Origin: Candidatus Kerfeldbacteria bacterium
GTDB lineage: Bacteria; Patescibacteriota; Patescibacteriia; Veblenbacterales; UBA10138
Reading direction: 5' to 3'
Assembly (NCBI GenBank): GCA_016217875.1
Contig: JACRFN010000014.1
Span: forward strand, 1 to 9,772
Length of the DNA: 9,772 nucleotides
Shown here: piece after piece, positions 1 through 5,743 of the stretch
How positions within the stretch are numbered: position 1 is the stretch's first letter
How the letters are laid out: each line of letters opens with the position of its first letter
Program-made: the position numbers and the translations under genes
Notes under the pieces: generated by a model
The model's database searches: none
Told to the model about the DNA's origin: nothing
What the model saw: only the letters and a program-made list of their open reading frames with translations

Positions 1-24
1 CTACCCACCATTTATGGTGAGTAG
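1..24. repeat. Hairpin at window edge
   Basis: Stem-loop made of CTAC-C-CACCA, loop TTTA, TGGTG-A-GTAG: ten base pairs around one C/A mismatch. It may continue left of the window. It is followed directly by the TTTTGTGGTA segment of a tRNA-3'-end-like module. There is no U-tract, so it is not a classical terminator. Confidence 0.6.
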
Positions 25-72
25 TTTTGTGGTACCGCTATCGGGATTTCTCTTCCTCCGTCGCGCTCGGAG
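25..72 (-). repeat. tRNA-3'-end-like module, copy 2
   Basis: On the minus strand this reads AATCCC, eight bases, TACCA, then CAAAA. That is the arrangement of a T-loop/T-stem 3' strand, acceptor 3' strand and CCA end. The spacing (TGGTA at 30, GGGATT at 43) is identical to that in the intact tRNA-Glu at 286-363. The rest of a tRNA is not present: no matching acceptor 5' strand can be found. A GC-rich hairpin, CTCCG 56-60 with CGGAG 68-72, lies beside it. The octamer TCGCGCTC occurs twice (61-68 and 75-82). Confidence 0.5.
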
Positions 73-100
73 ACTCGCGCTCCTCCGCCAGAGCCCGGGT

Positions 101-134
101 GTTCAAAAACCTAAAGCAGTTTAGGTTTTTGAAC
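101..134. repeat. Perfect 15-bp hairpin
   Basis: Bases 101-115 pair perfectly with 120-134 around the tetraloop GCAG. The stem includes A5/T5 runs. Neither side is followed by a T-tract, so a terminator role is possible but not typical. It lies between the two tRNA-3'-end-like modules. Confidence 0.75.
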
Positions 135-160
135 TACCCTTCGAATCCATCTATACAGCA

Positions 161-244
161 ACCACAAAAATACCCCGACGTAGGGCCGAGGTATTTTTGT
201 GGTAGTCCCATGGGGATTCGCCCAGCTCTTCGCGAAGGGCTGGG
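161..244 (-). repeat. tRNA-3'-end-like module, copy 1, with two hairpins
   Basis: This has the same build as the module at 25-72. On the minus strand a GC-rich hairpin (221-230 with 235-244, ten pairs including one G-U, loop CGCG) is followed by CGAATCCC, eight bases, and TACCACAAAA. An AT-rich hairpin comes next (ACCACAAAAATACC 161-174 with its exact complement at 190-203). TTTTGTGGTA (195-204) and GGGATT (213-218) are 18 bases apart start to start, exactly as in the other copy (25 and 43). A decayed tRNA 3' end or a tRNA-derived repeat is the simplest reading. Confidence 0.55.
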
Positions 245-254
245 TACTCCGTGA

Positions 255-397
255 CCCCGCAGAAGAAAAATCATTTATCAGTTCATGGTAGCCTCAATGG
301 GATTCGGACCCATGTTTTCGCCGTGAGAGGGCGACGTCCTGGACCGGGCTAGACGATGAGGCCAGGTAATCTATAAAAATGATTTTTCTCTACGGGG
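255..397. repeat. Imperfect inverted repeat enclosing tRNA-Glu
   Basis: The left arm at 255-276 starts CCCCGCAGA and ends AAAAATCATTT. The reverse complement of the right arm at 377-397 starts CCCCGTAGA and ends AAAAATCATTT. The arms differ by one C/T change, which becomes a G-U pair in the minus-strand RNA, and one single-base gap; the inner 13 bases are perfect. The tRNA lies inside with 9-13 bases spare on each side. A precursor RNA could therefore close a helix of about 21 pairs around the tRNA. The arms could also be the ends of a small mobile unit. Confidence 0.75.
286..363 (-). tRNA. tRNA-Glu (anticodon CTC)
   Basis: Cloverleaf read on the minus strand from 363 to 286. The acceptor GGCCTCA pairs with TGAGGCT, with a G1-U72 wobble. 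The D stem GTCT pairs with GGAC (one T-G pair), and the D loop contains GG. The anticodon stem TCGCC/GGCGA encloses the loop CTCTCAC. A four-base variable region is followed by the T stem ATGGG/CCCAT with loop TCCGAAT. The discriminator is A and CCA is encoded. The anticodon bases are complementary to 325-327, giving CTC, which reads the GAG codon. All arms pair and T-loop positions are canonical, so the gene is probably functional. It lies downstream of murF in the same direction but is separated by about 285 bases of hairpins, so co-transcription is uncertain. Confidence 0.93.
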
Positions 398-401
398 CAG
401 G

Positions 402-461
402 GAGGGCGACGCATGCCCCGCACTGAGCTTCACTCTAGTGCGTGGGTCTTGGACCGGGCTA
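402..461 (-). pseudogene. Interrupted duplicate of a tRNA-Glu internal segment
   Basis: Bases 402-411 (GAGGGCGACG) equal 327-336 in the tRNA. Bases 447-461 match 337-351 at 14 of 15 positions (TCTTGGACCGGGCTA against TCCTGGACCGGGCTA). In the tRNA these two blocks are directly adjacent. Here they are separated by 35 bases (412-446) containing a hairpin, CGCACT 419-424 with AGTGCG 437-442. The copied part covers the D-arm 3' side through the anticodon 5' half; acceptor and T arms are missing. It reads as a tRNA remnant with an inserted stem-loop. Confidence 0.55.
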
Positions 462-601
462 TCCTCCTTCGCTAAAGCTATGGCGGACAGGGACGATAGC
501 GGCCTTATGCTAGTATTGGTAGCTCCAATAAATAGCCTGCTTAGGATAAGGTCAAAACGGTTTTGGGTCAAGAGTAGTAAATAATGAAAAATGGAAATAT
601 C

Positions 602-634
602 AAAAATCAAAATTATTTTTGCATTTTGATTTTT
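602..634 (-). terminator. AT-only hairpin downstream of murF
   Basis: AAAAATCAAAAT at 602-613 pairs perfectly with ATTTTGATTTTT at 623-634 around a nine-base loop. It starts 15 bases past the murF stop. The stem lacks G-C pairs apart from one, so it is a weak candidate for a terminator or 3'-end processing signal of the dcw transcript. It overlaps a 24-base repeat also found at 5180-5203. Confidence 0.4.
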
Positions 635-647
635 CAATTTTACATTT
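624..647. repeat. 24-base intergenic repeat, copy A
   Basis: Bases 624-647 (starting TTTTGATTTTTCAATT, ending TTACATTT) are identical to 5180-5203 between rsmH and mraZ, in the same orientation. One copy sits after the last gene of the cluster and the other after its first gene. Both are part of AT-rich stem-loops. Confidence 0.8.
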
Positions 648-648
648 T

Positions 649-1932
649 TTAAACCCACGGTTTGTATTGCCGCACTAAAAGCTCTTTGGCCCGCTGCGGC
701 TCGGCCATTAATTCTTTGGTTATTTTTTCGCAACGCACTCCCTGCGAACCCTTAATTAAGACAACATCACCCTCTTCCAGCCTGTCTTGCACAAAACGGC
801 CGGCTTCATAACTTTCGGCAAAATGCCAAATACGGTCCGGATTAAATCCGACGCTCATGGCACCACGGGCGAAACCGCGCGAACGCTCACCTACCATAAC
901 CAAATAATCCATACTCAGCTGCGCTGCCAGCGCCCCAGCTTGTTGATGTAAGTTTTCACTCTCAGCGCCAAGCTCCAACATATCCCCCAACACTGCCCAA
1001 CGGCGCTGACCAGAAGCCAATTCAACTCCAGCCAAAACCTCCAGCGCCTCAGCCAGGGCTTTGGGTGATGAATTATAACTGTCGTCAATCAAAGTAGTAT
1101 GCTTAACGCCAGCCAATAAGCGTAAACGTCCCGGTGTCCATCTCATAGCTTGCAGTGTTTGGGCTATGTCCAGGGGTGAAATTCCCGAACTCACACCTAC
1201 AGCCGCGGCCGCCAACGCCACTAACACTGGCGGCCTCCCGGCTACGCCCGCGAGCATGATTGGCACGCTGCTGCCGCCTGAAATAAGTTTAAAACTAACA
1301 CCCTTGAGTCGTGAATTCACGTCATAACTCAAACCCACACCTTCGGCCCGCACTTGAGCTTGGGCAGACAAACCAAATGTCACCACCGGTGCCTGAATCG
1401 ACTGCCTGAGACTTGATACCCACTCATCATCAACATTTAGTACGGCCAGGCCAGCCGCAGGCAAACTTGTGACTAACTTGGCTTTTTCCTTGGCCACCGC
1501 CTCAATAGAACCCATAAACTCAAGATGCGTTGGCCCCACGGCGGTCACTAGGCCTACATCGGGCTGGGCCACTGATAACAAATAATCCATATCGCCAGGA
1601 TGATCCACGCCATACTCCAGTACTAAAATTTTGGGGTAAGTAGAATCGAGTCTGATTAATCTCTTCGACGCACGACCTAAAATGCTAATCCAAGTTAAGA
1701 CATTACGATAGCCTGAATCATATTCGCCCAAAATGGCTAAAGGCAGTCCTAGCTCGTTATTCAAATTCTTAGGCGCCTGGCCGACCCGAAAGCTTCGAGC
1801 TAAAACAGCCGCCACCGCCTCTTTAGTACTGGTCTTGCCGACTGAACCCGTAATACCAACAATGCGCGGGTGATACTTGGCCAAAGTAGCTCTGGCTAAA
1901 CACTTAAGCACGAATTGAAGAAGTCGCTTCAT
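649..1932 (-). CDS. murF: MurF-like Mur ligase (UDP-MurNAc-tripeptide--D-Ala-D-Ala ligase) without N-terminal domain
   Basis: A cytoplasmic ATP-dependent Mur ligase of peptidoglycan precursor synthesis. By family it should join D-Ala-D-Ala to the UDP-MurNAc peptide. Visible motifs: P-loop GITGSVGKTS (26-35), NNELGLPLAIL (58-68), LEYGVDHPGD (105-114), GPTHLEFMGS (133-142) with the family His/Glu, LNVDDEW (165-171), DDSYNSSPKAL (283-293), LGDMLELG (315-322) and KGSQGVRCE (394-402). Only about 25 residues precede the P-loop, so the usual MurF N-terminal UDP-binding domain (about 80 residues) is absent. The basic, hydrophobic N-terminus (MKRLLQFVLKCLA) is what remains. Length is 427 residues. It is the last gene of the cluster, 106 bases after ftsI, and has no Shine-Dalgarno sequence. 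MurE is not seen, so the exact substrate is inferred. The DDSYNSSP and LGDMLELG motifs favour MurF over MurC/D/E. Confidence 0.88.
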   Translation of the reverse strand: MKRLLQFVLKCLARATLAKYHPRIVGITGSVGKTSTKEAVAAVLARSFRVGQAPKNLNNELGLPLAILGEYDSGYRNVLTWISILGRASKRLIRLDSTYPKILVLEYGVDHPGDMDYLLSVAQPDVGLVTAVGPTHLEFMGSIEAVAKEKAKLVTSLPAAGLAVLNVDDEWVSSLRQSIQAPVVTFGLSAQAQVRAEGVGLSYDVNSRLKGVSFKLISGGSSVPIMLAGVAGRPPVLVALAAAAVGVSSGISPLDIAQTLQAMRWTPGRLRLLAGVKHTTLIDDSYNSSPKALAEALEVLAGVELASGQRRWAVLGDMLELGAESENLHQQAGALAAQLSMDYLVMVGERSRGFARGAMSVGFNPDRIWHFAESYEAGRFVQDRLEEGDVVLIKGSQGVRCEKITKELMAEPQRAKELLVRQYKPWV

Positions 1933-1957
1933 AGGCTAGAATCTAGAATAACGAATC

Positions 1958-2032
1958 GAGAATTATGAATTAGGAATCAAGAACTAGTCACCCCACGATA
2001 TTCATTATTCATAATTCTTAATTCTTAATTCT
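1958..2032. repeat. AT-rich inverted and tandem repeats in the ftsI-murF spacer
   Basis: AGAATTATGAAT at 1959-1970 is the exact inverse of ATTCATAATTCT at 2007-2018, a 12-base stem with a 36-base loop. It is followed by three tandem TAATTCT heptamers (2012-2032), the first overlapping the stem. The 106-base spacer (1933-2038) contains no gene. It could form a stem-loop in the operon mRNA between ftsI and murF. Confidence 0.7.
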
Positions 2033-2038
2033 ATAATA

Positions 2039-3778
2039 TCACTTCACTTCTCTGGTCGGCGGGACCTGATAATACTCTAGCAAGAACTTGGCCAGCTCAC
2101 CAAACAACGGCGCAGCCGAACTTTCGGCAAAGACCACGTCTTTAGGCTGGTCAATTTTTACTACCATCACAAACCTAGGCTCGTCTACCGGGGCAAAACC
2201 AACAAAGGTACCGATATTTTTATCTGGGTCATAACCTGGTTTGTCTTTAAACGCCACCTGGGCCGTACCAGTTTTCCCAGCCACATAATAACCGGGCACG
2301 GAAGCTCTCCGGCCATGGCCACGCTCTACCACCGAAACTAACATGGCGCTTAACGTAGTGGCCACTTCCGGCGTCAGTACCTGACGCACTAAAGTTGGCG
2401 TAGTCGATTGCTTACGACCATCAGCATAACTTACTTCCTGAACCACGTAAGGTTTGATCAGACGTCCGCGGTTGGCAATAGCCCCAAAAGCCTGTGCCAG
2501 CTGCAGAGGCGTAACCGTCAGGCCCTGGCCAAAAGAAGCGGTGGCGGCAAAAATTTCTCCTGGTTGAGCCAGAGACTTAACATCACCCGGCTGTTCGCGC
2601 GGTAATTCAATGCCAGTCAAGGAGCCGAAACCAAATTTACTGACAAAATTGGCAAACTCTCGCGTTCCTACCTGCCGCATGGCGTAAATAATACCGGTGT
2701 TTAAAGATTCTTCCAGCACTTGCGTCATACTTTTCTGACCATGAGCCTTAAGGTCTGAATTCTTAATTACCTCTGGGCCTATCTTCACTTCGCCCGTATC
2801 CACATAAGTGGTTTCCGGCGTTACTTTATGCCGTTCCAGGGCGGCGGCCATAGTAATAGGCTTGAAGACCGAACCCGGCTCATATGTACCAGACACCGCG
2901 GCGTCACTAAACCAGGCTAGATTGCTAACCTCGGCATATTTATTAGGATCAAAAGTAGGACTGTTACAAACCGCGCGCACTGCCCCGGTGGCGGGTTCCA
3001 TAATAACTACGCTGCCGCCCAAGGCGCCATGACGTTTAACGGCGGCTGTAAGGGCGGTACAGGCACGGAACTGAATGTTCTTGTCTATAGTCAGCACCAA
3101 ATCAACGCCGTCAACCGCTGGCGTAACTTCCTGCTCACCCAATAGGATTAGACGACCAGCTGCGTCTTTCTCCGACCTCAGTTCTCCTTGACTGCCCGCC
3201 AAAACTTTTTCCCAATAACCTTCTATACCATACTGACCCTGCTTGCGGTCGCCTGAATAGCCGACAAAACCCAAAAGCTGAGCCATAGCCTCTCCTTCGG
3301 GATAGTAACGTGTCACCTCAGGCGCTGTATAAAGACCCGGCATATTTAAATTGACCACGGCTTGGGCCACTTCATCAGACACGGCGTGCTTTAATGGTTC
3401 CCACGGATCATTGGCTTTGGCTAAAACATATTCCAAATCAGACTCTGGTATAGCCAACAACTTAGTTAAAGCCTGGGCCGCGGCCGCAGGCTCTGGCACC
3501 TTTTGGGGTGAAGCGTAAACGAGATTGAGGTAGCGGTTTACGGCGGCCGGCGCCAACTTGCTCTTGGCTAACGGATCCTGCACAAATACTTGGCCGCGCT
3601 GGGGTATAAGCTTGGCATACAAATCATGCTGACCTGAAGCCAGGGCCATATAAAAACCGTGGTTAATTACCTGGAGCTGGAAAAGCCGCAGGATAATAAG
3701 AACAAAGAAAACAAAAAAGACTAGCCTCACAATTGCTAGCCTGCGGCTTGGTTCCGTCACCTGCTCGCCTCGAGCCAT
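2039..3778 (-). CDS. ftsI: Class B penicillin-binding protein (FtsI/PBP2 family transpeptidase)
   Basis: A membrane-anchored D,D-transpeptidase that cross-links septal peptidoglycan. It has a short cytoplasmic N-terminus, one transmembrane helix (about 14-36, LAIVRLVFFVFFVLIILRLF) and a dimerisation domain starting near QRGQVFVQD (60-68). The transpeptidase domain carries all three active-site motifs: SxxK as PGSVFK (Ser303, Lys306), SxN as SLN (358-360) and KTG at 502-504. KFGFGSLTGIELP (381-393) and ASFGQGLTVTPLQLA (414-428) are typical FtsI segments. At 579 residues it has the normal family length. It starts 11 bases after the ftsL-like stop without a Shine-Dalgarno sequence. It ends with TGA, which supports UGA being a stop here. 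Its place in a dcw cluster favours FtsI (division) over an elongation-specific PBP2. I see no PASTA domain. Confidence 0.95.
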   Translation of the reverse strand: MARGEQVTEPSRRLAIVRLVFFVFFVLIILRLFQLQVINHGFYMALASGQHDLYAKLIPQRGQVFVQDPLAKSKLAPAAVNRYLNLVYASPQKVPEPAAAAQALTKLLAIPESDLEYVLAKANDPWEPLKHAVSDEVAQAVVNLNMPGLYTAPEVTRYYPEGEAMAQLLGFVGYSGDRKQGQYGIEGYWEKVLAGSQGELRSEKDAAGRLILLGEQEVTPAVDGVDLVLTIDKNIQFRACTALTAAVKRHGALGGSVVIMEPATGAVRAVCNSPTFDPNKYAEVSNLAWFSDAAVSGTYEPGSVFKPITMAAALERHKVTPETTYVDTGEVKIGPEVIKNSDLKAHGQKSMTQVLEESLNTGIIYAMRQVGTREFANFVSKFGFGSLTGIELPREQPGDVKSLAQPGEIFAATASFGQGLTVTPLQLAQAFGAIANRGRLIKPYVVQEVSYADGRKQSTTPTLVRQVLTPEVATTLSAMLVSVVERGHGRRASVPGYYVAGKTGTAQVAFKDKPGYDPDKNIGTFVGFAPVDEPRFVMVVKIDQPKDVVFAESSAAPLFGELAKFLLEYYQVPPTREVK

Positions 3779-3789
3779 GGCTTTAAGTA

Positions 3790-4137
3790 CTATCTAACTG
3801 CTACGCCATCGCCAGGTAAAACCGCCTGCAAATACTCAATTTTCTCCACTGCCACAAAAGTATTACTAGGTAAAGCCTGTTCAATGTTAGCCAGGGCCTG
3901 CAAACGGGTTACCTCTACCTCTAACTTCTGGCTATCCTGCCTCAGCTTTTCCAGTTGAGTTTTAAGTCCCTGAATCTCGTAACCCTTAGTAGCCACGACA
4001 TTAGTCGTGATAAGGTAAGTGCCGGCTAACCCTACAGTCATCACCAACAAAAACAAGCCCAACCACCGTCGCAGAGACGGGCTGATAGTGGCCCTGGGCC
4101 TGGCGCAGCCTGACCAACTTAAGGGTAAAGGCGACAT
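3790..4137 (-). CDS. ftsL: FtsL/DivIC-like division membrane protein
   Basis: A 115-residue single-pass protein. It has a basic N-terminal stretch, one transmembrane segment (about 25-46, WLGLFLLVMTVGLAGTYLITT) and a following coiled coil (about 52-85) with heptad-spaced Leu, Ile and Val (GLKTQLEKLRQDSQKLEVEV). FtsL proteins form the FtsL-FtsB-FtsQ scaffold that recruits and activates FtsW/FtsI. Sequence conservation in the family is very low, so the call rests on topology, size and position between rsmH and ftsI. The stop lies 24 bases downstream of the rsmH stop-to-start gap and 11 bases before ftsI, which suggests translational coupling. No Shine-Dalgarno sequence precedes the ATG. It could equally be called DivIC/FtsB-like. 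Confidence 0.75.
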   Translation of the reverse strand: MSPLPLSWSGCARPRATISPSLRRWLGLFLLVMTVGLAGTYLITTNVVATKGYEIQGLKTQLEKLRQDSQKLEVEVTRLQALANIEQALPSNTFVAVEKIEYLQAVLPGDGVAVR

Positions 4138-4161
4138 AATGTTTATGTAAGGTAGTGAAAA

Positions 4162-5097
4162 TTAGCGGTTAATCTTTTGGGCTAATCTGAGCTTAGCGCT
4201 CCGCGCCCGCGGATTACGCAATATTTCTGCTGAGTTGGGAATAATAGGTTTAGTGGTCAAAACTTTTAAAGTTGGCTGATGATGGCAACGGCAGACCGGC
4301 AATTCTGGCGGGCAAAGACAGGTACGACTCTCGCGGCGAAAAAAATCCTTGACTAGCCTATCTTCGCCGGAGTGAAAACTGATGACGGCCAAACGTCCTC
4401 CTTCGCCCAGAACTTCGACCGCCGCCTTGAGACCTGAAGCTAGCTCAGTGAGCTCGTGATTGACGGCCAAGCGCAGGGCCTGCCAGACCAGAGTGGCTGG
4501 ATGATGACGACGCTGACCCGAGCCTTTAACCATAGTCACCACCTCTAGCAGATCGCCGGTAGTGGCCAGGGGTCGCTGCCGTCTTCTGGCTACAATAGCC
4601 CGGGCTAAGGCCCGAGCTTGTGGCTCTTGGCCCAGGTTGCGCCATATTTGCTCCAACTCTTCGCTGGAGGCTGTATTAAGGAGTTCGGCGGCTGACACTC
4701 CTTGGGAAGTGTCAAAACGCAGGTCTAAAGCTCCAGCGCTTTGGAAAGAAAATCCACGAGTCGAGTCGGCGAGTTGAGCTGATGAGAGGCCCAAGTCCAG
4801 TAACACGCCATCCAGGCGAGGAAGGTTGGCACGGCGGACATAAGTAGCCAGTTGACTGTAGGAATCGTGGATAAAAGTAAGACGGTGGGAAAAAGGCTCA
4901 AGTTTTCGTTGGGCTGAAGCTAGGGCTGCGGCATCGCGATCAAAGGCCACCAGCCGACCATCAGGGGCAGTAGCTTCAAGCAAAGCCCAAGCGTGCCCCC
5001 CACCCCCCACCGTGCCGTCAACAAAATGCTGACCCGGTTGGGGGTTGAGGCCACGTATAACTTCTTGTAAAAGTACGGGTGTGTGGTGGTAAGCCAT
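4162..5097 (-). CDS. rsmH: 16S rRNA (cytosine1402-N4)-methyltransferase RsmH (MraW)
   Basis: An S-adenosylmethionine-dependent enzyme that N4-methylates C1402 in the decoding centre of 16S rRNA. The N-terminal HHTPVLLQEV (4-13) and SAM-binding DGTVGGGGHA (27-36) are canonical. So are FDRD (52-55), LDGVLLDLGLSSAQL (95-109), RGFSF (114-118), ALDLRFD (123-129) and ISFHSGEDRLVK (239-250; the family usually has SFHSLEDR, so Gly replaces Leu here). The CxC...CxC group at 260-271, before the C-terminal basic tail, is usual for the family. Length is 311 residues, normal. It lies second in the cluster, 109 bases after mraZ, and the spacer carries AT-rich repeats. No Shine-Dalgarno sequence is seen. 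Confidence 0.96.
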   Translation of the reverse strand: MAYHHTPVLLQEVIRGLNPQPGQHFVDGTVGGGGHAWALLEATAPDGRLVAFDRDAAALASAQRKLEPFSHRLTFIHDSYSQLATYVRRANLPRLDGVLLDLGLSSAQLADSTRGFSFQSAGALDLRFDTSQGVSAAELLNTASSEELEQIWRNLGQEPQARALARAIVARRRQRPLATTGDLLEVVTMVKGSGQRRHHPATLVWQALRLAVNHELTELASGLKAAVEVLGEGGRLAVISFHSGEDRLVKDFFRRESRTCLCPPELPVCRCHHQPTLKVLTTKPIIPNSAEILRNPRARSAKLRLAQKINR

Positions 5098-5132
5098 AAT
5101 TTCAAATTTCTATTCCTAACCACCCACAAATA

Positions 5133-5203
5133 AAAATGTAAAAGTCAAAATGTAAAATTGTGCGAGAAATTATTTTAATTTTTGATTTTTCAATTTTACA
5201 TTT
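5133..5203. repeat. Stem-loop repeat in the rsmH-mraZ spacer (24-base repeat, copy B)
   Basis: AAATGTAAAATTG at 5148-5160 pairs perfectly with CAATTTTACATTT at 5191-5203, a 13-base stem with a 30-base loop. AAAATGTAAAA occurs twice at 14-base spacing (5133-5143 and 5147-5157). Bases 5180-5203 are identical to 624-647. In the mRNA this structure would lie between mraZ and rsmH and could act as a partial terminator or a processing site. Confidence 0.75.
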
Positions 5204-5206
5204 CTA

Positions 5207-5638
5207 TTACACACCTAATTCACCCAAGGCCTCGGCTATATCGGTGCTAGACTTTTCCGTACCGCGTTTGTACTGAGCCCACTTAGCGCTATCCCAAAGC
5301 TCCACCCGGTCATAAAGTCCGGCCACTATAACCTGTCGCTTCATGCCAGCGTAAGTTCTTAAGTAATCCGGCAGCAGCAAGCGGCCCTGGCTGTCCACCT
5401 CAACGTCCATGGCACCGGCCAGCATAAAGCGAGCAAAAGCACGCGCTTTAGAACGAGCCAACGGCAATTTGGCCACACGCTTGGCCAATTCCTGCCACGC
5501 CCGCCGCGTATAAAGGAACAAACAATTGTCCAAACCGCGCGTAACCACTGCCCCAGTTTTCAATTCCTGCCGAAACTTAACAGGGATGGCCAATCTACCC
5601 TTATCATCTAAAGCGTGCTGATATTCGCCTATGAACAT
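5207..5638 (-). CDS. mraZ: Transcriptional regulator MraZ
   Basis: The first gene of the dcw cluster. It encodes a DNA-binding protein of the SpoVT-AbrB fold that forms rings and represses its own operon in the species studied. Both characteristic half-repeats are present: DDKGRLAIPVKFR (11-23) and DSQGRLLLPDYLR (82-94), each with the DxxGR signature. The start MFIGEYQHALDDKGR is typical of the family, and 143 residues is the normal size. It is preceded by about 160 bases of control region with repeated TGGA-type boxes at 10-11 base spacing, the arrangement expected of MraZ operators. No Shine-Dalgarno sequence precedes the ATG. Confidence 0.96.
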   Translation of the reverse strand: MFIGEYQHALDDKGRLAIPVKFRQELKTGAVVTRGLDNCLFLYTRRAWQELAKRVAKLPLARSKARAFARFMLAGAMDVEVDSQGRLLLPDYLRTYAGMKRQVIVAGLYDRVELWDSAKWAQYKRGTEKSSTDIAEALGELGV

Positions 5639-5676
5639 AAGAAAACTGCCAAATCGTCAATTATCTTGCCTACTTA

Positions 5677-5743
5677 TCCACCAAACAATGTACTTATCCC
5701 CACATTTATCCACCTTTCTCCACTGTCATTCCATTTTACTCCA
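5677..5743 (-). promoter_or_regulatory. MraZ operator ladder
   Basis: On the minus strand the boxes are TGGA (5743-5740), TGGA (5733-5730), TGGA (5722-5719), TGGA (5712-5709), TGGGGA (5702-5697) and TGGA (5680-5677). Their starts are 10, 11, 10, 10 and 22 bases apart, about one helical turn each, so they face the same side of the DNA. MraZ is known to bind direct TGGGA-type repeats with five-base spacers upstream of mraZ. The first two boxes overlap the promoter between and within the -35/-10 region; the others lie in the early transcribed region. Autorepression is the natural inference. Confidence 0.75.

Larger units (their letters stand above)
390..648. other. Gene-free, hairpin-rich spacer between tRNA-Glu and murF
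   Basis: I see no credible protein gene here. From left to right it holds a hairpin 393-399/414-420 (CGGGGCA with TGCCCCG), the tRNA remnant, and the sequence TCCTTCGCTAAAGCTATGGCGGA (463-485 approximately, an imperfect dyad resembling common CPR intergenic repeats). Next come a nested stem-loop (CCTTAT 503-508 with ATAAGG 546-551 enclosing TATTGG 514-519/CCAATA 525-530) and a small hairpin CAAAA-CGG-TTTTG at 553-565. The last 60 bases are very AT-rich. Confidence 0.6.

Noticed and set aside
90..165. Possible second tRNA on the plus strand (TTCGAATCC followed by CAACCA)
   Set aside because: The bases beside the T-loop do not pair, the CCA is at the wrong distance and no acceptor or anticodon stem can be drawn.
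27..254. Plus-strand frame of 75 codons at the left end
   Set aside because: It covers perfect hairpins and tRNA-like repeats; the translation is low-complexity and has no recognisable pattern.
1..648. CRISPR array
   Set aside because: The repeats are few, differ in sequence and are not separated by regular unique spacers.
371..733. Minus-strand frame of 120 codons across the tRNA/murF spacer
   Set aside because: It overlaps the 3' end of murF in another frame and runs through hairpins and the tRNA remnant. It has no family-like features.
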